A DNA stretch of 20,657 bases. It comes from JAGOTT01 sp964450795. Its GTDB lineage: Bacteria; Patescibacteriota; Minisyncoccia; Moranbacterales; UBA1568. A program made the translations under genes and the position numbers. Under the pieces are notes generated by a model, which searched no databases, was not told the DNA's origin, and saw nothing but the letters and a program-made list of their open reading frames with translations. The DNA is taken from positions 1 to 20,657 of the forward strand of contig CAYVDI010000017.1 in the NCBI GenBank assembly GCA_964450795.1, given 5' to 3'. Below, in pieces: positions 16,098-20,657 of the stretch; position 1 is the first letter of the stretch; each line of letters begins with the position of its first letter.

Positions 16098-17585
16098 ATG
16101 TCCGGAAATCAATTCAGGAAGGCATTTCCTTCGACTCTCGCATTGATCCTTTCCTTATTCCTCATAAAGGAGGTTCTTTTAGCTTCGCTCATACCGATCT
16201 TTCAGGGAACTGATGAGCCAGTCCATTATGCGACCATCCTCAGTCAGAATACTCCCACACCGGAATATTTCACCAAAATTTCTGATACAGTATCAATCGA
16301 GGCTTCCTCTTTCTATTTTTTTGAAATCGCCTCCCAGAAAACAAATCTCCAAAATTTTCAGGACACGGGGCAAGATGAGAATCAAATCATAAATCAAGAA
16401 ATAAATACGGTCAGCGTCTCAAACACACCTCTTTCATTCTATTACACGATATCCTCTGCCATCGTAGATTTTCTTGAAAGCCACGACACCCAAACGAAGA
16501 TGTTCGTTCTTCGAATATTTTCGCTCTTCATTGGAGTATTTTTCGTGTTCCTTTCATATCACATAATCCGAACTGTCGGATTTTCCAAAAAGGCTTCCGC
16601 TTTATTTTCAGCTACTATAGCATTTCAGCCGATGTTTTCTTTTATGTCGGCAATAGTAAATATAGACGTAGCCCTATTTCTCACCTTTGCTCTATACACA
16701 TATCTTGGTGTGCTGCTGTTAAAAAATGGACCAAACGCAAAGAACATATTATTACTCATATCAAGCGCGGTTCTTGGTATCGCAGCGAAAGGGCCCGGGG
16801 TCATTCTTATTGCCACCACCTGCATCCTTTTCGGATACATCCTTCTAAGAAGATATGCTCCGTCGCCAAAAAAAATTCTCATCTCTGCTGGAGTATTATC
16901 AATATTAATCACTGGGACAATCGCGTTTTTTGCTCCGCGAGATTATCTCGTAAAAATAACAAAGATAAGCAGCTCATCAGAATTCGATTCCCCTCTCGAA
17001 TCGATCGGGAAATATCTCAACAAGACCATGCGCGAAAGCGAGTTCCGCGACTCATCGCTCTCATACTGGGGTAATTTCGGATGGCTCGACACACCGATTT
17101 CGGGATGGATCCTGTCGGTCATCAATTGGATCGAGATCATCGGGTTTGTGGCGGTGCTTGTGTATTTGTTGATGCCTGTTTTGAAAAAAATGAACTGGAT
17201 TGCCGCGGTCGCTGCGCTCCCTCGCAATGACAAGACGGGGTGGGTGCCGGAGCGGAGGTATCTCGTGTTTTTTCTCGGGATGATACTTGCACTTCAGTTC
17301 GCCATCCGTTTCTATGACTGGCGTGTATTCGATACATCCGGACAAGTGCTCATCGGACAACCGGGACGGTATTTCCTGCCGAATCTCATCGGACACCTGG
17401 TTCTCGTTGTCGTCGGGGTCAGGCTTGCGGTTTCGTGGGTGAAGCACTGGATTGCCGCGGTCGCTACGCTTCCTCGCAATGACAAGATAGATTTTGAAAT
17501 GATCTTGAAAATCCTTGCGCTCGCGATGATACTCCTCCAGCTCTATGCAATCGTGAATGTGATTATTCCAAGATACTACCTCTAA
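16098..17585 (+). CDS. DUF2142-like GT-C integral membrane protein
   Basis: 495 residues with about 10-11 hydrophobic helices. The first extracytoplasmic loop has GTDEPVHYA (D39/E40/H43), matching the DEP-x-H signature of DUF2142 and related GT-C proteins, where the acidic pair is thought to be catalytic. Late in the protein PGRYFLPNL (422-430) is a second family mark. It probably uses a polyprenyl-phosphate sugar outside the membrane, possibly the one made by the DPM1-like enzyme at the left end. Two in-frame repeat copies (17194-17235 and 17446-17487) encode near-identical xWIAAVAxLPRNDK peptides in inter-helix loops. GC content jumps from about 40% to above 50% near position 17000 within the gene. 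Confidence 0.8.
   Translation: MSGNQFRKAFPSTLALILSLFLIKEVLLASLIPIFQGTDEPVHYATILSQNTPTPEYFTKISDTVSIEASSFYFFEIASQKTNLQNFQDTGQDENQIINQEINTVSVSNTPLSFYYTISSAIVDFLESHDTQTKMFVLRIFSLFIGVFFVFLSYHIIRTVGFSKKASALFSATIAFQPMFSFMSAIVNIDVALFLTFALYTYLGVLLLKNGPNAKNILLLISSAVLGIAAKGPGVILIATTCILFGYILLRRYAPSPKKILISAGVLSILITGTIAFFAPRDYLVKITKISSSSEFDSPLESIGKYLNKTMRESEFRDSSLSYWGNFGWLDTPISGWILSVINWIEIIGFVAVLVYLLMPVLKKMNWIAAVAALPRNDKTGWVPERRYLVFFLGMILALQFAIRFYDWRVFDTSGQVLIGQPGRYFLPNLIGHLVLVVVGVRLAVSWVKHWIAAVATLPRNDKIDFEMILKILALAMILLQLYAIVNVIIPRYYL
17194..17235 (+). repeat. Dispersed palindromic-type repeat, copy 1, inside a CDS
   Basis: A 42-nt unit starting ACTGGATTGCCGCGGTCGCT and ending CTCGCAATGACAAGA. It differs at two positions from the copy 252 nt downstream. 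The ends ATTGC...GCAAT are inverted, so the unit can form an imperfect hairpin. It is read in the GT-C frame as NWIAAVAALPRNDK. From memory, the unit resembles a dispersed GTCATTGCGAG... repeat seen in many unrelated bacterial genomes, usually between genes; that identity was not checked. Confidence 0.8.
17446..17487 (+). repeat. Dispersed palindromic-type repeat, copy 2, inside the same CDS
   Basis: Identical to copy 1 at 40 of 42 positions (a G to A and a C to T change in the centre) and in the same orientation and reading frame, encoding HWIAAVATLPRNDK. It lies between two predicted membrane helices (ending VRLAVSWVK and starting MILKILALAM). Both copies therefore extend loops, where extra residues are most easily tolerated. 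Confidence 0.8.
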
Positions 17586-17627
17586 AAGAGGCATGAAATA
17601 TGATGCACGATATATGATTTATAGAGT

Positions 17628-18335
17628 ATGAAAATACCGAAGCTATCTGGAAAAAGAATCGAGTATATCCTCATCGCGATGTTTCTTCTCTGGGTTGTCG
17701 GGATTTTTTGGACGTTCCTTTCCGATTTCGGCATCAGCGAATCCGGATACAATTTCCTCGGGAAAACCAAGAAGGTAACCCTCTCCCCTGGGATGCCCGT
17801 GTCACAAACTTTCACCGCACACGAAAACGGTCTCCATCAGGTCCGCGTCGTCCTCGGCAACGCGAGTATCCGCCGCGGGGAGCATATCGGATTCCAACTC
17901 ATGGACGAGGCATGCGCGACGGAAATCGCTTCCGTCAGCTTCTCCGGAGAACCAGGGAAACAGGGTGCATACACGGTATTCCCCTTCGAGGCCATACCGG
18001 ATTCCATGGAAAAGCGGTATTGTTTCGTCGCGACGTATTTTTCCGATGAGAACCGCAAGGGCGACAAACCGTATCTTTCCGCGACAGATGACCCGGACCC
18101 GGCCTTTGCCGACCGGACGCTCGTCGACAGCAATAAAGAGAAGGCGTACGAAAGCCATTCGCTTTTCCTCCGCCCCGCATACACCGAAGGGTCGCTCCAT
18201 GCCGACCTCGGGACGCTTCTCGATCGGCTTTCGCAATACAAGCCAGGATTCCTCAAGGGATGGCCAATAGCAACACTCTTCGTCGTCTTCGTCGTCGGAA
18301 GCCTCGCCTTCGGAATCCGGATCATCCGGCTATGA
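17628..18335 (+). CDS. Two-TM protein with an extracytoplasmic beta-rich domain, unknown function
   Basis: 235 residues. One helix spans about residues 13-31 and another about 213-233, so the ~180 residues between are probably outside the membrane. That region (VSQTFTAHENGLHQVRVVLGNASIRRGEHIGFQLMD..., then AIPDSMEKRYCFVATYFSDE) looks like the beta-sandwich domain often attached to DUF2142/GT-C proteins, here as a free-standing protein. Only two cysteines are in the domain (in DEACATE and RYCF), which could form a disulfide. It begins 42 nt after the GT-C gene, likely in the same transcript, and may act as an accessory or substrate-binding subunit. That role is inference. Its 3' end overlaps the opposing GT4 gene by 14 nt. 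Confidence 0.75.
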   Translation: MKIPKLSGKRIEYILIAMFLLWVVGIFWTFLSDFGISESGYNFLGKTKKVTLSPGMPVSQTFTAHENGLHQVRVVLGNASIRRGEHIGFQLMDEACATEIASVSFSGEPGKQGAYTVFPFEAIPDSMEKRYCFVATYFSDENRKGDKPYLSATDDPDPAFADRTLVDSNKEKAYESHSLFLRPAYTEGSLHADLGTLLDRLSQYKPGFLKGWPIATLFVVFVVGSLAFGIRIIRL

Positions 18336-19500
18336 CCTTTCTCATCGCTTCGGCAGACCGGTCCCACGACCACTCCTTCGCCGTTTGCAGTCCGTTTTCG
18401 GAAAGCCTCCTTCGTAAATCGGAATCGTCGAGCAATTTCTTCACGGCCGCCCGCGCTTCTTCTTTCGTTTCGACGATCAGGCAGTTCCTTTTGTGTTCCG
18501 CATATTCCTCGATGCCGGAGACCCGCAGGATGACCGGGACACCGCCGCAGGCCATCATCTCAAGCGGCGGATACGCGAAGCTCTCCACCGCACTCATCTT
18601 GAGCAGGATATCGCAGGACGAATAGATGCCCGGCATATCGCCGATCGGTACACTCTCGAAGAACCGCTCGCACCGCCACTCGTCCGGTAGTGCCCCGCGG
18701 CCACTCACGATCCAGATGTCGCAGTCGAGATCCCTCACCGCTTCGTACGCGTCCTTGACTCCCTTGAACGGGATGTCGATCGGACCCTCGATCAGCACGC
18801 ACACGCGACCACTCTTCGGCTCGACGGGATCCGTCGGTCGGAACCGGTCCGTGTCGAGGCCGTTCGGGACATAGGCCGCCTCGTGACCGAATTCGTCTCG
18901 GAGCCACCCTTGCATCCACCGAGCCATGACGACATATTCGAACGGAAGCCGATAGGTTTCCCCGACGAAATTTTTCGTCGCTTCGTCGTCGTAGAAGCGG
19001 CGCTCATCGAGCTGGACGAAATAGAGCTTCCGTTTTGCCGGAAGCAGATCGACGGTCGGCGCGGAATTCCATCCGGTCGCGACAAGAATGTCGATCCCTT
19101 TTCGAAGCAAGCCTTCAATCCGGTCGATCGGAACGACATCGACTCCCTGCTTCGCATACCATGGAAAAGAATCTTTGAGATCCTGAGTGACGATCGTCAC
19201 ATCATATCCGTTTTCCTTCAGCAAATTGGCATGCCGCAAAATAACCGCGATACCGCCGGCGATCCATGTTCCCGGCACGACAAAAACGATGTTCGGTCGG
19301 CTGCTTCCACTCCCGACCGGATACTTCGAAAAATACGCGGCAACCTTCGTTTTCTTCCGTTTCCAATCGACGGGGTCGAGCGCCCAAAGCATCTTTCCTC
19401 TCCCGAACAAATAGAACCGGACCTTCCGTATGAAGTCGCGAAAACCGTTCTTCTTCAGCTCCCGAAGAATTCGTCGCACCGTGTCATGCAATCTCGTCAT
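18322..19500 (-). CDS. GT4-type glycosyltransferase (WsaF-like)
   Basis: 392 residues. A basic N-terminal extension (residues 1-65, with RKVRFYLFGRGKMLW) may bind membrane. The GT-B core begins NIVFVVPGTWIAGGIAVILRHANLL (about 70-94), with the acceptor loop WIAGGI. It continues with VATGWNSAPTV, VMARWMQGWL, YVPNGLDTDRF and an EX7E pair E306/E314 (ESFAYPPLE), then MACGGVPVI. The IAGG-plus-WNSA layout recalls the rhamnosyltransferase WsaF, but substrate is not proved. It is GC-rich (one hand-counted line, 18841-18900, is 65%), unlike the central operon. Its own promoter lies upstream at 19527-19555. The 3' end overlaps the convergent membrane-protein gene by 14 nt. Confidence 0.9.
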   Translation of the reverse strand: MTRLHDTVRRILRELKKNGFRDFIRKVRFYLFGRGKMLWALDPVDWKRKKTKVAAYFSKYPVGSGSSRPNIVFVVPGTWIAGGIAVILRHANLLKENGYDVTIVTQDLKDSFPWYAKQGVDVVPIDRIEGLLRKGIDILVATGWNSAPTVDLLPAKRKLYFVQLDERRFYDDEATKNFVGETYRLPFEYVVMARWMQGWLRDEFGHEAAYVPNGLDTDRFRPTDPVEPKSGRVCVLIEGPIDIPFKGVKDAYEAVRDLDCDIWIVSGRGALPDEWRCERFFESVPIGDMPGIYSSCDILLKMSAVESFAYPPLEMMACGGVPVILRVSGIEEYAEHKRNCLIVETKEEARAAVKKLLDDSDLRRRLSENGLQTAKEWSWDRSAEAMRKVIAG

Positions 19501-19526
19501 ATGTTTCCGCTATTTCCATGGTGTGA

Positions 19527-19555
19527 ATGATACGACAGAGAACCGTATTTCTCAA
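19527..19555 (-). promoter_or_regulatory. Sigma70-like promoter of the WsaF-like GT4 gene
   Basis: On the minus strand TTGAGA (19555-19550), a 17-nt spacer, then TATCAT (19532-19527); each box matches consensus at five of six positions. The predicted leader before ATG 19500 is about 20 nt with only a weak GGAA upstream of the start. The -35 box lies just beyond the T-run of the preceding terminator, so the signals are packed end to end. Confidence 0.65.
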
Positions 19556-19557
19556 AT

Positions 19558-19593
19558 GAAAAGACCCCGCCAGACATCGCGTCCGACAGGGTC
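19558..19593 (-). terminator. Rho-independent terminator of the YdcF-like gene
   Basis: On the minus strand GACCCTGTCGGAC and GTCTGGCGGGGTC form a 13-bp stem (three G-T wobble pairs) with loop GCGAT, followed by TTTTC. It lies 14 nt downstream of the YdcF-like stop codon. Confidence 0.8.
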
Positions 19594-19607
19594 ATGCGAG
19601 AAGCGGA

Positions 19608-20165
19608 TCATGCCCGCTCAAGCGTCCTGGCTATCAGTTTGACTTTCCATTTGGAAAGCTCATTCTCGCCCTTCGGGTCGAGCAACGTGTACAGAAGATT
19701 GCACCACCCGATCAGCTTCTGGAAAAGCGTGTGCCCAGGAACGGGAACGAAGCTGGCCTGAACGCCGTAGGCTTCGAATATGGCATGGAGGCGCATCGCA
19801 TGCACCCATTGCGAAACGATCGTCACCAAGACGTCTTTCGCGAGATACATGGACCCGCTCAGATACCATTCCGTGGTATTCCGCACGTTCTCGAACGAAT
19901 CCCTGGATGCACATTCGGTGATAATGCATCCCGGAGGGATATTCGCGTGTTTCACCAGCCAATCCTTCATGAAATCGGCCTCCGAAACACATTGGCGTCG
20001 CCTCGTAATGCCGCCGGAGACGATGATATAGTCATATCCACCGTCCCACCAGAGCCGTTCGGCGCCTTTCAGCCGCTCAATCATGACCGGTGAAGCCATG
20101 TTCCAGTGACCCGGAACGAAGAGAATCCGATTGAATCTTGTTACGGACTTCGTATCTCCCAGCAT
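19608..20165 (-). CDS. YdcF-like protein (DUF218 domain)
   Basis: 185 residues. The DUF218 pattern is clear: ILFVPGH near the start, DYIIVSGG (45-52), SEADFMKDWLVKHANIPPGCIITECASRDSFENVR (61-95) with conserved E62, E84 and the S-x-x-x-N region, and VTIVSQWVHAMRLHAIFEAYG (114-134). There is no signal peptide or membrane helix, so it resembles the short soluble YdcF form. Members of this superfamily are linked to envelope and vancomycin-resistance (SanA) functions and to cyclic enterobacterial common antigen; the biochemical activity is not settled. The start is fixed by an AGGGGG SD 5 nt upstream and a near-perfect promoter, and its own terminator follows, so it is a monocistronic gene. Confidence 0.87.
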   Translation of the reverse strand: MLGDTKSVTRFNRILFVPGHWNMASPVMIERLKGAERLWWDGGYDYIIVSGGITRRRQCVSEADFMKDWLVKHANIPPGCIITECASRDSFENVRNTTEWYLSGSMYLAKDVLVTIVSQWVHAMRLHAIFEAYGVQASFVPVPGHTLFQKLIGWCNLLYTLLDPKGENELSKWKVKLIARTLERA

Positions 20166-20170
20166 TTCAA

Positions 20171-20176
20171 CCCCCT
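20171..20176 (-). promoter_or_regulatory. Shine-Dalgarno site of the YdcF-like gene
   Basis: AGGGGG on the minus strand with a 5-nt gap to ATG 20165. It supports this start codon. Confidence 0.7.
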
Positions 20177-20199
20177 ACACGCAGAAAAGAACACGCCTC

Positions 20200-20228
20200 A
20201 TTATACAATGAAACAATAAAATAGTCAA
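20200..20228 (-). promoter_or_regulatory. Near-consensus sigma70 promoter of the YdcF-like gene
   Basis: TTGACT (20228-20223; five of six), a 17-nt spacer, and a perfect TATAAT (20205-20200). The predicted leader is roughly 28 nt and contains the SD. This is the best promoter in the window. Confidence 0.85.
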
Positions 20229-20238
20229 ATAGCACGGG

Positions 20239-20657
20239 CTATACCCCGTAGTATGCCCGGTACCAGTCGACGAAGTTTCTGATGCCTTCCTCGATGCGCG
20301 TGGTCGGTTTCCAGCCGAGTTTTCTGAGCTTGCTGATATCGGCGACCGTCGACGGGACGTCGCCGGGTTGGATCGGAAGCATCCGCTTCTTCGCTTTCCG
20401 ACCGACACATTCCTCGATCACCTCTATGAAACGCATAAGCGTCTCTTCCTTGTCCCCGCCGATGTTCATGACCGCGTACGGCTGTATCGTATCGAGCGCG
20501 ACGATCGACCCTGAGACGATGTCGTCGATGTAGGTGAAGTTTCGGGACATCTTTCCCTGGTTATAGACATCGATCGGCTTCCCTTCGATGGTATTCGTCA
20601 CAAACTTGTAGAGCGCCATATCCGGACGACCCCATGGACCATAGACGGTGAAGTACC
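20239..20657 (-). CDS. UDP-glucuronate 4-epimerase, C-terminal part (5' end outside window)
   Basis: 139 complete codons are visible and the frame stays open to the window edge; an ATG at 20619 is internal. The first visible residues read YFTVYGPWGRPDMALYKF, the signature of UDP-glucuronate 4-epimerases (LpsL/CapI/plant GAE group). Then come GKPIDVYNQGKMSRNFTYIDDIVSG and a regular SDR C-terminus ending FVDWYRAYYGV. The enzyme converts UDP-glucuronate to UDP-galacturonate with a tightly bound NAD cofactor in the cytosol. The catalytic Tyr-x3-Lys lies outside the window, so activity is assumed. It supplies a uronic acid donor for the glycan locus. Confidence 0.85.
   Translation of the reverse strand, partial: YFTVYGPWGRPDMALYKFVTNTIEGKPIDVYNQGKMSRNFTYIDDIVSGSIVALDTIQPYAVMNIGGDKEETLMRFIEVIEECVGRKAKKRMLPIQPGDVPSTVADISKLRKLGWKPTTRIEEGIRNFVDWYRAYYGV

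Noticed and set aside
17579..17591. CCTCT-AAA-AGAGG hairpin at the stop of the GT-C gene
   Set aside because: Five base pairs with no T-run after it; too weak for a terminator, and the next gene is close enough to share the transcript.
17061..17594. 177-codon minus-strand frame antisense to the end of the GT-C gene
   Set aside because: Its repeated VIARKRSDRGNPV / VIARERSDRGNPV peptides are only the reverse strand of the two 42-nt repeats; the plus frame has membrane helices and the family motif.
17837..18373. 178-codon minus-strand frame antisense to the two-TM protein gene
   Set aside because: High GC makes long antisense frames likely; composition is Ser/Arg-rich with no domain, and it also crosses into the next gene's end.
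20234..20249. ACGGG...CCCGT hairpin over the epimerase stop codon as a terminator
   Set aside because: Only a 5-bp stem, with an interrupted T-rich tail that is really the -35 region of the YdcF promoter. Possible but not supported enough to annotate.
1..20657. CRISPR array, tRNA/rRNA gene, insertion sequence or defence system
   Set aside because: No spaced direct repeats, cloverleaf with CCA-type end, transposase or nuclease-like protein was seen; all large frames are glycan-related.

Overview
The window is a bacterial surface-glycan (capsule, O-antigen-like or S-layer glycan) biosynthesis locus. It uses TGA as an ordinary stop, so code 25 is unlikely. Where promoters are visible they are sigma70-like. 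A DPM1-like GT2 paired with a DUF2304 protein, very tight packing, few Shine-Dalgarno (SD) sequences and a DUF2142-type GT-C neighbourhood all fit a Patescibacteria/CPR genome or a similar uncultured lineage. That taxonomic guess is inference only (about 50%).

Layout. (1) 1-14820, plus strand: 16 genes in one apparent operon. Almost every junction is an overlap (often ATGA) or a gap under 20 nt. In order: DPM1-like GT2 (5' truncated), DUF2304 membrane protein, two GT4s, a large GT-C-like membrane protein, GT2, GT4, methyltransferase, two GT4-like enzymes, methyltransferase, CE4-like polysaccharide deacetylase, two methyltransferases, GT2, and a zinc-ribbon methyltransferase. (2) 14789-16057, minus strand: a Wzx-type flippase whose 3' end overlaps the operon's last gene by 32 nt. 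(3) 16098-18335, plus strand: a DUF2142-like GT-C membrane protein preceded by a promoter that predicts leaderless mRNA, then a two-TM protein with a predicted extracytoplasmic beta-rich domain. (4) 18322-20657, minus strand: a GT4, a YdcF/DUF218 protein, and the 3' part of a UDP-glucuronate 4-epimerase. Here the promoters and a terminator are clear.

How it may work together (inference). The epimerase supplies a uronic-acid sugar nucleotide. Cytosolic GT2/GT4 enzymes assemble an oligosaccharide on a lipid carrier. Five methyltransferases and a deacetylase decorate it. The flippase exports it. The DPM1-like/DUF2304 pair makes a polyprenyl-phosphate sugar that the two GT-C-like proteins could use outside the membrane. 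No canonical polymerase or chain-length regulator was recognised, so one of the large membrane proteins may fill that role, or it may lie outside the window.

Composition is mosaic. Hand counts of 60-nt lines give about 53-65% GC in both flanks, about 37-43% across much of the interior, and 52-60% in the 10.1-11.5 kb block. The right-hand shift falls inside the GT-C gene near 17.0 kb. That same gene carries two in-frame copies of a 42-bp dispersed palindromic-type repeat. No tRNA, rRNA, CRISPR array, insertion sequence or gene-free stretch over 300 nt was seen.
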